Shown in pieces: positions 24,182 to 34,863 of a stretch of DNA of 64,000 nt (the first letter of the stretch is position 1; every line of letters starts with the position of its first letter). The position numbers and the translations under genes are program-made. This stretch comes from Areca catechu. Taxonomy: Eukaryota; Streptophyta; Magnoliopsida; Arecales; Arecaceae. Location: positions 106,060,026 to 106,124,025 of the forward strand of contig CM038053.1 of the NCBI GenBank assembly GCA_021397845.1. Direction: 5' to 3'. The notes under the pieces are model-generated. The model was not told the DNA's origin. It saw only the letters and a program-made list of their open reading frames with translations, and searched no databases.

Positions 24182-24271
24182 AAATCCTCCACATTCCATG
24201 TAACCCTCCACCAAATCCTCCACATTCCATGTAACCCTCCACCAAATCCTCCACATTTCATGTAACCCCCC
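24182..24271. repeat. 31-bp tandem repeat in C 5' LTR
   Basis: Three head-to-tail copies of the unit that starts AAATCCTCCACATTCCATGT and ends CCACC. The same three-copy array is at 34053-34142 in the 3' LTR, so it predates the C insertion. Upstream (23885-24170) GCCAACTCACC and GCCAAGTCATCACC words recur irregularly. Confidence 0.85.
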
Positions 24272-24331
24272 CTAATATTTCTCCATGATATGGGGAATTT
24301 CAAATTGATTGAAAGGCCAATAAAGCCTCTT

Positions 24332-25763
24332 TGATGGGGACTAATATGCATGAAATTCTTTTGTATGTTTTACATGTTGAGTTAGGTGATTAATTCCCAA
24401 ATTTCATCAAAATTATTTGTAGGGAATTTTGTATGAATTTTTGAAGATCAGCATGCATTAGGACCTAGAAAAGTAGCAAAGAAGGACCGCCGGGGCTGAG
24501 AAGCCTCGGTTAGGGCAAGTTCTCCTACAATAAAACTACTGGAGTAGAGGGGTGTACCTGACAACGTCTGTGAAGATCACAGCAAAGGGGTCTCTTGTTC
24601 CTCGACGGATGCGGCCTGGAAAACCAAGCAAAACCCGCGGATACCCGGCTTTCTGCTCGTGATCCGATTGAGGCTTGGCTGGAGTCGTTGGATTCGTAGG
24701 AAATCAGGGACCTGCAAATGACCTGTCAGGGGTTAGAAAACTCACAAAAGAACAAGAAAACAAAGTAAAAATAGCAAGGGAAGGCTTCTTTTGGAGTGGC
24801 GTCCAGGGATCTGAGGGGTTTGTTGGTAGCAGGAAGATGATTGCAACACCGGGAAGAAGAACTCTCACAAACCCCTTTATGCACACAACAGGGTATCACA
24901 CCACTCAAAGAAGAACTCAAGTTTTCATTCATCAAAAATTCTCCTCATACAAGAGGCTAGGGTTCCTTAAATTGACCCTTAACCTTGGGCTCCAAGTAAG
25001 GGTACATAAGTCTTTACATAAGAATCCTTTTCCTCTCAAACCCTAGCTAGAAATAAGGAAATATTAGGTAGAAAAATCCCTAAAATTTTCTTGACTTGGT
25101 CAAGACTCCAGGACGCCTAGGGGGGCATGTTGGGCTTCTAGGAGCAGCAAAAGGCCGGCCCAAAGGGGCTCGGGTGCATGGGTTTGGGCCTCTGGAAGCT
25201 GGGGTGGCCTGGTAGCCAGGTAGCAGGAATATTCCTTGGTATCTTGCTTCTTAGGGCTTGGGCTTGGCACCTGGGCTTGATTTCTTTGGGCTAGGATGCA
25301 GATGGACCTTTGGAATCATGGATGCCCTTATCTATGAGTATACTTTGGCATCTGGAAGGGAATCTGGGCATCTGGAGGGCATCTGCAAAAATCAGGGTTT
25401 TCTGAATTTTCCTCCTGGGGTCTTCAAATCTTCAAGCTAGGTTGGACTTGGGCTATACTTCCATGTCTTTAATCTAGTTGGACTTGGTCTTCACTTGTAT
25501 GATATAGTCTTGAGTCTTCAGTATGCTTGACAGGACTCAAAAAATAAAATTAGCTCAACATGAGCTGACTAGCATTGGACTGAACTAGCTCAACATGAGC
25601 TGACAAGTACAGAACTGAAATAACAACTCAAAATACTCAAATAACAACTAAATAGACTCAGATGAGCTAATCCCTTATTACAGATGGACTCATAAATTAT
25701 TGATCAATTCACAGAGGATTGAAAAGCTTCTATCTTATTCTGGTGCCTCCGGTGTCCCCACCA
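24332..25763 (-). repeat. 3' LTR of B (minus sense)
   Basis: 1432 bp, TGATGGGGACTAATATG...GGTGTCCCCACCA, near identical to 28984-30422. Most differences are 1-bp indels. The inner flank is the PPT-proximal ATTCTCC...GGGAGGAACTCGACCC block. Confidence 0.88.
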
Positions 25764-25774
25764 ATTCTCCGGGG

Positions 25775-26290
25775 TGGGAGGAACTCGACCCTGTCGAGTG
25801 AAGGTCAGACTGGCTCACATATCTCTCGAGAAGATCTGGGTTGAGGCGTTGCAAGTCCTCTCGAGAAATCCACGAATCGTCCGACTCTGGCTGGCCTTGC
25901 CATCGGACCAGGAAGCGTTGATAGTCATGGCCCTAGGTCATGATGGCTTGATCATCCAGGATACGCTCGATCCGTTCTCCTCTCTCAGGCCCAAATTTGT
26001 TTGTGGACACTCTAGGTTAGGGTCACTCACAATGAAAAAGAATAGGTCCAAAGGCCTCACTAGGTAGCGCTGCCGGTTCCCTATACTCAACCAGGTCTGT
26101 AATATTGAAGGTAGAACTAATGCCCAAATCTGAAGGCAAGTCTAACACCTAGGCATTTGATCCAACCTTCTCTATCACTTTAAAGGTCCGGCTCTACAAG
26201 CATGAAGCTTCTTTTAGGCCTAAGCCTAACCAAGATAAAATCCACTACATCAAATTTTTTTGATCCATCTTCGAGAATTAGCCAGTTTGT
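25775..26290 (-). pseudogene. Integrase C-terminus and chromodomain remnant (element B)
   Basis: Counterpart of 7040-7540 in A, with the same block order: a GPF-like part near 26180, a linker with a conserved FG-PK/L word, an ERxxPGxxxHHDxGPxLSTLPG-like region and a PARVGRFVDFSRG-like tail just before the PPT block. It is full of shifts and stops, so the identification rests mainly on nucleotide similarity to A and C. Confidence 0.6.
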
Positions 26291-26873
26291 TTAACATTAG
26301 TGCGGGTGGTGAACATGTTAGGCACATGCAGACTCCTAACAAGATGATGCAAAGGACTCAACTAACACCTAATACACTCGACTTTGCATTCCTATCGAAG
26401 GAAATTTATTAGACTTTTATGGGCCTAAACCTAAGAGACTATAGACTCTCTAGGTCTGACCCTAGTGTGGTGTGCACAAGAGTATTTACAATGGACTCCA
26501 AGCAAATGCCAGAGGGTTGCCAGAAGTATAATGCAAACCTAACATGCATAATGAATGCATGCAGTATGCTAATCTCTGTTAAATGCAATCTAATAATCCT
26601 AGAAATGCTAGAGGTGTCAGGAAATGGCAGAAAATAGGAAGTGGGTTCAGAATTAGTTTGGTAGGGTAGGAAAAAGGTTCAAGGTTAGTTGGATAAAGTT
26701 CGATATAAGAAGGCATGTCAGGGACTAATCCTAGACTAATGAGGCTAACCTTACGAGGTTGCGGTATATCTATGGGGTTTGCATAATGGAATGATGGGTT
26801 ACTAATCTCAGGGAAGAGGTCCTAATGGGAACTATAGGAGGAGGCTCATCCTGAGGGTACTGATTCAAAGAGA
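26291..26873 (-). other. Conserved non-pol segment (element B)
   Basis: Aligns with A 7545-8180 over most of its length. Shared words include ACTCTCTAGGTCTGACCCT-like, ATGCAGTATGCTAATCTC and AATCCTAGAAATG. The minus strand near 26610-26640 encodes SYFLPFPD. No RT, RNase H or integrase core. Confidence 0.6.
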
Positions 26874-27155
26874 TCAGGTCCTTAATAAATTCTTCTGGTT
26901 CTGTATTTTAGGACTAGACTCTATAATTTGGCTCTCCTCTTCGGTTTCCTTAGGTAAGGCTCTAGTAGCAGTACCTAGGTTCTCTTCCTCTATTTGTTCT
27001 TCCACTATAGCTTTAGGTTGGATGTGGTCAAGGTCAACTACCTCTAGGTTGGCTTCTACCTGGGTATCTATTAGGTCAGCTAATTCTAGGTCATCTAAAG
27101 GTGTCTCCTCTTCTCCTTCATACTCATCCACTAGGCTCGCATCAGCTTCATACAC
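26874..27155 (-). pseudogene. Acidic gag-pol spacer remnant (element B)
   Basis: An open stretch of 93 codons. It opens MYEADASLVDEYEGEEE and continues with DLELADLIDTQ and related acidic words. It is the counterpart of the acidic block that in D separates zinc knuckle and protease. The protease active-site motif is not present here. Confidence 0.62.
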
Positions 27156-27369
27156 TTCCGCGTTAATGTAAGCCTTGTCAATCTCAGGAATGTTGGAGAA
27201 GGTTGGCTAGGGAAAAATTGGCTAGGTCCTGGTTTCTAATTATGGACACTAATCCTAGTAGGTTCAGGTTGTCTAAGGGGTTGGCTCACTACTGGGCTCA
27301 TATTTAGGGGTGCTAATCCTATGGGGTTCAAGTTGACTATGGAGAACCTGACTAGTACTAGATTGATTT

Positions 27370-27900
27370 CTAGGGATTATGGGCTCCCTAGACTCATAGG
27401 ATAAGGGAGCAGATCTATGGGTCATGGGATCATAAGATCTAGGGTCATAGGATTTGGGTTCAGCTCTATGGGTCTTGGGTCTACTGGACTCATGGGATAT
27501 GGGTTCGTAGATTTTAGAGTCAGAGGATTTGAAGTCATAAGATCTATAGGTTGTGCGTATACTAGGCTTATAGGATGTGGGTAAATAGGATCTAGAGTCA
27601 TAGGATCTAGGTTCAGTATCATAGTATGGGTCAGGCTGAGTGGCTCTCCTAGGTTCAACCTCACGATATGGTTCAGGGTTTGGGTCCTCCTAGGTTTAGG
27701 ATTATAGTATGGGTCAGGCTGAGGGGCTCTCCTAGGTTCAACCTCTCGGTATGGATCAAGGTTTGGGGTCCTCCTAGGTTGAGGATTGTAGTACGGGTCA
27801 GGATAAGGGGCTCTCCTAGGTTCGACCTCATGGTATAGATCAGGGTTTGGGGTTCTCCTAGGTTGAGGGGACTCAGGATCTGGCTCAGATCGTGACCCAT
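27370..27900 (-). repeat. Expanded tandem repeats in B gag region
   Basis: From about 27625 to 27880 an 84-bp unit is repeated about three times, each with GGCTCTCCTAGGTTCxACCTC and GGTTTGGGGTCCTCCTAGG. On the minus strand it encodes 28-residue repeats of the type NLGEPL-LTHT. From 27370 to 27620 GGATCTAGxGTCAT words recur less regularly. D has a shorter, related set of repeats in the same gag position (about 35520-35720), so the array grew in B. Confidence 0.75.
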
Positions 27901-28115
27901 GGGTTCTTGCTATGGTCCCTACACGGCCTCCTAACTGGTCAACCTATTGGCAAGATGGTCAATTCTATTGTTGGTTTGGGTAGCAAACTGAGTTAACTGG
28001 GTAGTCATATGGGCCATTTGATCAGCTAGGGCTTTTATTTGGGCTTGTAAATTTTCCATGGGTTCAGACATTTGTGAAGGAGGTGGTGATATGAAACTCC
28101 TAATCTAGTGCTCAT
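27901..28115 (-). pseudogene. gag N-terminal remnant (element B)
   Basis: A start at 28115-28113 opens MSTRLGVSY, the family gag start. After a 1-nt shift the frame gives SEPMENLQAQIKALADQMAH and then QLTQFATQTNNRIDHLANRL (down to about 27940). These are amphipathic Q/L heptads expected to form a coiled coil, matching D. A stop follows, and the array of repeats takes over. Confidence 0.65.
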
Positions 28116-28969
28116 GCAAGACTCGATCAGACCGACTATAGCTGACTAGACCTAGAGTCCAACTAGATGCTCAATCAGGGTGGCAAACTAGCCTATAGTA
28201 ACCCTGTACTCAGCCAGGCAGGTGTAAGGGGAGTGTTAGGTCCCTGATTGCCAATCCTAGACACCAATCAGAGATTGGCCAGGTAGGCGGACCAGCACCA
28301 AGCCCTTCGGGATTGAATCCCTAACCACCGTTCTAGACACTGAGCACAAGGCACACACAGGTTAACTTGACACAGTGATCTACACTAGCCCGGACCCGAC
28401 CAGTTGGTGTCCCTAGCCCACTAGGGCAAATTAAGTCTAATTAATTTTAGGTTAAGGCTTGGGACTGAATGCAAGGGATGTGGTTTTGGGCTAAGGAGAG
28501 GTGATCAAATCCTCCCCCCATCTGATATAGCAAGAGTGCCCTTAAAAGTAAATTATGCAATGATGGCAGGCAGATGAGGATGCAAATTAGGGTTTAGATA
28601 TTTTTTTTGGTATTTTTGAAAATATGATTTTTTTTTTGGTATTTTTTTAAATAGAAGAAAACTTGCAAATCATGGCATAATATACTGGAAATATACTAAA
28701 ATTAAGAAATATGCAAAAACTCCTAAACAAAACCCTAAAACTTCCAAACTTGTCTTGCTAAAAAAAACATAGCCGAAAATTTGCAGGCCCTATTTTGGCT
28801 TGCAGAAAATTCAAAGGCCATAATAAAATCTAGAAAAAATTTTAAATTACTGTGAATTATGAAAAATCCATGAAAATAATTTCAGAATTTTGGAGTTTTT
28901 ACAGGGACAAATAATTAAAAATAGAGTATATACGGACTGAAAAATAGCAGAAAACAAGCCCTAATCTAA
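28116..28969 (-). other. Leader of element B
   Basis: Non-coding leader, homologous in part to those of A and D (CGGACCCGACCxGTTGGTGTC, then TAGGGCAAATTA). It includes A/T-rich runs near 28600-28650. No gene seen. Confidence 0.55.
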
Positions 28970-28981
28970 GCTCTGATACCA
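28970..28981 (-). other. Primer-binding site of B (Met-tRNA type)
   Basis: GCTCTGATACCA on the plus strand, i.e. TGGTATCAGAGC on the element strand, two bases from the 5' LTR. Confidence 0.85.
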
Positions 28982-28983
28982 AA

Positions 28984-30422
28984 TGATGGGGACTAAGATG
29001 CATGAAATTTTTTTTTATGTTTTACATGTTGAGTTAGGTGATTAATTCCCAAATTTCAGATCAAATTATTTATAGAGAATTTTGTATGAGTTTTTGAAGA
29101 TCAGCATGCAGATTAGGACCTAGAAAAGTAGCAAAGAAGGACCGTCGGGGCTGAGAAGCCTCGGTTAGGGCAAGTTCTCCTACAATAAACTACTGGAGGT
29201 AGAGGGGTGTACCTGACAATGTCTGTGAAGATCACAGCAAAGGGGTCTCTCGTTCCTCGATGGATGCGGCCTGGAAAACCAAGCCAAAGACCCGCGGATA
29301 CCCGGCTTTCTGCTCGGTGATCCGATTGAGGCTTGGCTAGAGTCGTTGGATTCGTAGGAACTCAGGGACCTACAAACGACCTGTCAGGGGTTAGAAAACT
29401 TACAAAAGAACAAGAAAACAAAGTAAAAATAGCAACGGAAGGCTTCTTTTGGAGTGGGAGTCCAGGGATCTGGAGGGTTTGTTGGCAGCAGGAAGATGTT
29501 TGCAAACACCGGGAAGAAGAACTCTCACAAACCCCTTTATGCACACAGCAGGGTATCACCCACTCAATAGAAGAACTCAAGGTTTTCATTCATCAAAAAT
29601 TCTCCTCATACAAGAGGCTAGGGTCCCTTAAATAGACCCTTAACCTTGGGCTCCAAGTAAGGGTACATAAGTCTTTACATAAGAATCCTTTTCCCTCTCA
29701 AACCCTAGCTAGAAAATAAGGAAATATTAGGTAGAAAAATCCCTAAAAATTTTCTTGACTTGGTCAAGACTCCAAGGACGCCTAGGGGGGCGTGTTGGGC
29801 TTCTAGGAGCAGCAAAGGCCAGCCCAAAGGAGCTCGGGTGCATGGGTTTTGGGCCTCTGAAGCTGGGGTGGCCTGGTAGCCAGGTAGCAGGAATATTCCC
29901 TGGTATCTTGCTTCTTAGGGGCTTGGGCTTGGCACCTGGGCTTGATTTCTTTGGGCTAGGATGCAGATGGACCTTTGGAATCATGGATGCCCTTATCTAT
30001 GAGTATACTTTGGCATCTGGAAGGGAATCTGGGCATCTGGAGGGCATCTGCAAGAAATCAGGGTTTTCTGAATTTTCCTCCTGGGGTCTTCAAATCTTCA
30101 AGCTAGGTTGGACTTGGGCTATACTTCCATGTCTTCAATCTAGTTGGACTTGGTCTTCACTTGTATGATATAGTCTTGAGTCTTCAGTATGCTTGGACAG
30201 GACTCAAAATAAAATTAGCTCAACATGAGCTGACTAGCATTGGACTGAACTAGCTCAACATGAGCTGACAAGTACAGAACTGAAATAACAACTCAAAATC
30301 CAAATAACAACTAAAATAGACTCAGATGAGCTAAGCCCTTATTACAGATGGACTCATAAATTATTGATCATTCACAGAGGATTGAAAAGCTTCTATCTTA
30401 TTCTGGTGCCTCCGGGTCCCCC
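28984..30422 (-). repeat. 5' LTR of B (minus sense)
   Basis: 1439 bp, TGATGGGGACTAAGATG...CTCCGGGTCCCCC. A TATA-like CTATTTAAG (minus strand) at 29625-29636 corresponds to the TATA position of A and D. The outer end is eroded by about four bases before the TSD CTCTT. Confidence 0.87.
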
Positions 30423-31077
30423 CTCTTGTACGCCCATGGTAAAGGGGGCTTTTTGATGATGAAACAAGGAGTAGTTTTTCTATGAAGCAAGTGTTTTGTA
30501 GTGTGGTTGTGTTTCATTTTGGCGTGTGATCTTCTACCTCCCAAGCCAACGACTTCTCCAAGGATTCCATCTTCCCTCAACGACCACTTGTTTTCTTAAT
30601 TCCTTCCTCCTACTTTGATTTAGTATTCCTTCAAATCAGCTTAGTCCTAATTCCTTCATTGCGCAGGGTTCCTTCTACGATTCAGAGTTCAAGAAGGGGG
30701 TCATTGCCATCATATCAAGTATGGTGAGAACTTGTTTCGATGGAAGAGTCATCTTTTCATCTAGGGCTTGTTTATTTGATTGCTTCAACGAATCTACACC
30801 ACAAGGAGTGCTCATCATGGTAACAATTCCCTCCTAATATTCTTAAGTCTGGGTTATTGAAGACAGTTTTCCTAGTTTAGAATCCATAATCATTAGCCCT
30901 AATCTTCTCTAGGATTTAAATAACTACATCGCGGCGTAAGTTCCAAATTTCCGTGCTCCTTCCATAGCTTTACCTTGGTACTTTTGATCTGAAATTTAGT
31001 ACCTGTTAATAGGCTTCATTGCTCTCATTTCTCAATTCATCATTTAGATTGCATTCTCATCATCATCCACATCAAAT

Positions 31078-31097
31078 TGGTATCAGAGCATGGTTGC
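31078..31097 (+). other. Primer-binding site of C (Met-tRNA type)
   Basis: TGGTATCAGAGCATGGTTGC, three bases after the LTR end at 31074. The first 12 bases are the exact Met-tRNA PBS. Confidence 0.88.
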
Positions 31098-31981
31098 ATT
31101 AGGTTAGGGTTAATTTCTATTTTCTGTATTAGGGTCTGCTTGCTATTTTTTTTTTTTCTGTGTAGGCTGATTGTAATCCGTCTATAGCTCCAAAGGCAAG
31201 TTACATATTTTGCATTAAAATAATTTTTTTCATGTCCCCTTTTAAGTCATTTATCACCGTATTAAATTCCATCATTAGAAAAAATCACAAAAGAAATGAA
31301 ATTCCCGCATCATTTCCCTGTTCTATTGTAAATAGTTCCACAAATATTGTATGAACATTAACTCATTCCTCTCAGCATAGAAACCCAAATTTAGTGATTC
31401 TTATTTTTCTAGATCCATTATAATTGATAGAATTTTTCATAATTTTTCCAGAATTTTTATTTAATCATAGAATTTTTGGACTGTAATTCTTGTATTGTTC
31501 TGCTTTAAATTTTAGTAGGATAAATTTCAGCATGATTGTGTGCATCCATTTTAATCCAATTAAGGTCACCAATATGACATGGGGGTAGGATTGATTACCT
31601 GTCCTTAGCCCAAGAACAATCGCCCACATTGTGCATCAAACCCAACCCCTAATTAAAATCGATTAGAACCTTAATTGCCCTAGTGGGTTAGGGACACCAA
31701 CAAGTTGGGTTCAGGTTAGGGTCAAGTTAACTGTGTCAGCTAATTGGTGTGTGCTTACTGGTTTGGTGTCTAGGATTGGTGCATCAGGGCTTGTGATTTG
31801 GTCCGCCTACCTAGCCAATCTCAGATTGGTGTCTAAGGTTGGCAATCAGGGACCTTCACTCCCCTCCACCTACCTGGCTAAGTCCTATAAGTACTACTAG
31901 CTAGTTGGTTCACTTAATTAGACTTCTAATTTGTGCTCTAGGTCTAGGAAACCTTAGCTCGAACTTGAGTCCATTTGCATG
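31098..31981 (+). other. Leader of element C
   Basis: Non-coding, AT-rich at first, then a block homologous in reverse orientation to the A, B and D leaders. It includes CCCTAGTGGGTTAGGGACACC at about 31678. No gene seen. Confidence 0.55.
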
Positions 31982-32126
31982 CATGACAACTAGAGCAGGG
32001 ACACCATATTCACCAATCCAAGCCCAGTCCAGTGTAGCCATGAACCCGAATCTTGAAACCATGCTGAAAGGCCTAAATGATCTAATGGCCCAATTGAACC
32101 AATTCTGGCTAAACAATTTCTCTTAG
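31982..32126 (+). pseudogene. gag N-terminal stub (element C)
   Basis: The start at 31982 was chosen because it gives MTTRAGTPYS, matching gag starts MTTRLGT in A and D and MSTRLG in B. About 47 codons are open, including an MNPNLETMLKGLNDLMAQLN amphipathic stretch that parallels MDPNFEAFIKAMNE in D. It then stops. The gag core and knuckle are missing downstream. Confidence 0.65.
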
Positions 32127-32269
32127 ACCAACCAACTCCTACTATCCCATTAGCTCATATGAATGATAGGAGTAAGAATCCTGAAGTACAAGTTGAGTTC
32201 ATTAATACCCAAGACTAGGGTGTCCTTAAACTGAAGGGCTAGGGAAGGAAGAAGGCAAATCTGAACCTA

Positions 32270-32968
32270 GTAAATATGTGTATGAGACTAACATAAGTTT
32301 AATAGATGAATATGAAGGGGAAGACTGTGAAGAGAACAACTTTAGTACCTACCTGAGGAAACCTTTGGTAAAGAAAAGATTATTGAGCCTAGTCCTGAAA
32401 CATTAGAACAACCAAAATTTAGAGAGGACTTGGTTCCCGTAAGACAATGCCCTCAGGAAGAATCCAATACTTTAGCTTTGAAACAAGAACTCCTTCAGAT
32501 ACCTGAGAAGAACCCAATCATTATTTTAGAAGACTTTCCTGATGACCTTCAACTACATAGAAGCATCCCGCCTGTAGATCAAATTCTAATCTTAAGGTCA
32601 TCATGAGTAATCAAGGTATGTTTCAAGATTCTCCTAAATTACCCCAAGTCTCGGATTCCTATTTCATGCCTTTCCCTGAGTCTTATCATAATTTAGAGCC
32701 ATTAAGTTTCATTTTGATGAGATTACTAGGATGCATGAGCTTTTAAAGCCTATTCCTTTTGCTACCTACTTTTGGAAAACCTTATGGCATTTGCTAGGAA
32801 CCCATGGTAATTCTCATGTGCATGCCAGACCAGGGTCAACCTAGAGAGTCATTAATCTGTTAGGTTTAGGCCCTAGAGAGTCCAATAAATTCCTCTCAAT
32901 AAAGATGCCTAGTTTAGTCTGCATTTCGTAAGTGCTTGTGTAAGTTTCTGAGTCTGCTGAGTCCTATG
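32270..32968 (+). other. Acidic spacer and conserved non-pol segment (element C)
   Basis: About 32270-32350 encodes YVYETNISLIDEYEGE, the acidic spacer. Around 32650 lies SYFMPFPES, the motif shared with A and B. From about 32690 to 32960 the nucleotide sequence matches, in reverse, the non-pol segments of A and B (TTTGCTAGGAACCCATGGTA, CTCATGTGCATGCCAGACCA). No RT or protease motif was found in any frame. Confidence 0.62.
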
Positions 32969-33542
32969 CATAGCATGTTGAGGATTTGCATCATGAAATA
33001 AATTTGAGCAATGAATCCTATAAACATAGGACTAATTCAAGAAACAAAGTCAAGGAATTCTATGAGGGAGATCATGTTCCCATCCGGGACTTTCAAGAAA
33101 CTACATACCCGTGGTGCAGGCCCCTTTAAAGTCCTAAAGAAGATTAGATCTAATGCTTACATATTGGAATTACCTTCAAACCTAGGTATCAACCCGACCT
33201 TCAATGTCTCAGACTTGATAGAATATAAGGAACCTATGATGATACCTAGTGAGCCTTTTGGGCCTGACCATATTTTTGAGAGTGAACCATTACCCGAGTA
33301 TCCACAAACACCATTCCTCAAAAATGAGAGAAAACTGAACAAATCCTGGATAATAAGATTGTCACTACCAGAAACAAGGATTACAATCGATATTTGGTCC
33401 GTTGGCAAGGGAGACCAAAATCTGACGACTCCTAAATCGCTAGAGAGGACCTGCAATGACTGGACCCGGACTTATTTGAACAATATCAAAGCGAGGCTAG
33501 ACCATACTCGACAAGGTCGAGTTCCTCCCACCCGGGGAGAAT
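32969..33542 (+). pseudogene. Integrase C-terminus and chromodomain (element C, best copy)
   Basis: Best preserved copy of this module. It starts AQHVEDLHHEINLSNESYK, typical of the end of gypsy integrase. A VKEF-EGD segment follows, then a 1-nt shift, KLHTRGAGPFKVLKKIRSNA (the GPF module), LGINPTFNVSDLIEY, a linker with SEPFGP, and, in another frame from about 33340, KILDNKIVTTRNKDYNRYLV then RWQGRPKSDDS and AREDL, a chromodomain. The coding sense runs into the PPT block and nearly touches the LTR at 33543. It has at least two shifts and one stop. Confidence 0.78.
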
Positions 33543-34858
33543 TGGTGGGGGTACCAGGTTCAGAAAGAAGCTTCAACTAATACCAAGTTCTTTATGGATT
33601 GAGACTAGGAACTCAAGTCTCATATGAGTCCTGTATGTTTATTGAGTCCTGTTTTATTTTCTTTTGGGGTTTTAAAGTTCAATTAGAGTCAATTAGGCTT
33701 TATACTGAATCAAGTTCAAGAGCTACTTGAAATTGGACAAGACCAGCTTTACTTGGAGCGCCACATCATCATGGACCACCTATGCCAACTCATCACCAAA
33801 GAATGCCACATCACCTTTTTACCAAGTCATCTCCAAGGGGTGCCATGGAGAAGGATGCGCCATGTCACCATGCCATTTCACCTTGCCACATCATTGGATT
33901 TGGAAACCACCTCGCCATGCCAACTCACTTTGCCAAGTCATCACCAAGTGGTGCCACATCAAAACAACTTCAAAGTGGGGACCTCACCATGCCAACTCTC
34001 CTTGCCAAGTAATCACCAAGAGGCGCCAACTTCAAATGGGGACCAAGGATTCAAATCCTCCACATTCCATGTAACCCTCCACCAAATCCTCCACATTCCA
34101 TGTAACCCTCCACCAAATCCTCCACATTTCATGTAACCCCCCCTAATATTTTTTCATGATATGGGGAATTTCAAATTGATTGAAAGGCCAATAAAAGCCT
34201 CTTGTACGCCCATGGTAAAGGGGGCTTTTTGATGATGAAACAAGAAGGAGTAGTTTTTCTATGAAGCAAGTGTTTTGTAGTGTGGTTGTGTTTCAATCTT
34301 GGCATGTGATCTTCTACCTCCCAAGCCAATGACTTCTCCAAGGATCCCATCTTCCCTCAACGACCACTTGTTTTCTTAATTCCTTCCTCCTACTTTGATT
34401 TGGTATTCCTTCAAATCAGCTTAGTCCTAATTCCTTCATTACGCAGGGTTCCTTCTACGATCTGGAGTTCAAGAAGGGGGGTCATTGCCATCAGATCAAG
34501 TATGGTGAGAACTTGTTTCGATGGAAGAGTTATCTTTTCATCCAGGACTTGTTTATTTGATTGCTTCAACGAATCTACACCAACAAGGAGTGCTCATCAT
34601 GGTAACAATTCCCTCCTAATATTCTTAAGTCTGGGTTATTGAAGACAGTTTTCCTAGGTTTAGAATCCATAATCATTAGCCCTAATCTTCTCTAGGATTT
34701 AAATAACTACATCGTGGCATAAGTTCTAAATTTCCGTGCTCCTTCCATAGCTTTACCTTAGTACTTTTGATATGAAATTTAGTACCTGTTAATAGGCTTC
34801 ATTGCTCTCATTTCTCAATTCATCATTTAGATTGCATTCTCATCATCGTGCCACATCA
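33543..34858 (+). repeat. 3' LTR of C
   Basis: 1316 bp, uninterrupted, TGGTGGGGGTACCAGG...GTGCCACATCA, followed by the TSD CTAAC. A short purine run, CGGGGAGAAT, just upstream (33533-33542) is the likely PPT. It carries the same three-copy 31-bp array (34053-34142) as the 5' LTR. Confidence 0.9.
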
Positions 34859-34863
34859 CTAAC

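Larger units (their letters stand above)
24332..30422 (-). mobile_element. Gypsy chromovirus-like element B, non-autonomous
   Basis: Youngest layer of the left nest: it lies in the C 5' LTR. LTRs are at 24332-25763 and 28984-30422, and the exact TSD is CTCTT (24327-24331 and 30423-30427). The target is confirmed by the uninterrupted sequence in the C 3' LTR at 34198. The minus orientation follows from the PBS complement at 28970. Same internal plan as A: gag N-terminus, expanded gag repeats, acidic spacer, conserved non-pol segment, integrase C-terminus. No RT or protease. The outer end of the right LTR has lost about four bases (GTCCCCC against GTCCCCACCA). Confidence 0.9.
23674..31074 (+). 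repeat. 5' LTR of C, split by element B
   Basis: The LTR is 23674-24331 plus 30428-31074 (about 1.3 kb net). It begins TGGTGAGGGCACCAGG, ends CATCCACATCA, and B lies between. The rejoined order matches the intact 3' LTR, including GCCTCTTGTACGCCCATGG across the B insertion point. A CAATAAAAGCC motif in the intact copy at about 34189 is a weak TATA candidate. Confidence 0.88.
23674..34858 (+). mobile_element. Gypsy chromovirus-like element C, non-autonomous, plus strand
   Basis: LTRs at 23674-31074 (split by B) and 33543-34858, exact TSD CTAAC (23669-23673 and 34859-34863), PBS at 31078 and an internal region of only 2468 bp. The LTR pair is highly similar, with scattered substitutions and indels, so it is a young insertion. 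It is the only plus-strand member of this superfamily here. Internal order: gag start, acidic spacer, conserved non-pol segment, integrase C-terminus with chromodomain, LTR. The gag core, protease and RT are absent. Confidence 0.9.

Noticed and set aside
23856..24265. Three overlapping plus-strand frames in the C LTR, found again at 33727-34136
   Set aside because: They sit in an LTR upstream of the gag start, and their open state comes from tandem CCAACTCACC and 31-bp repeats.
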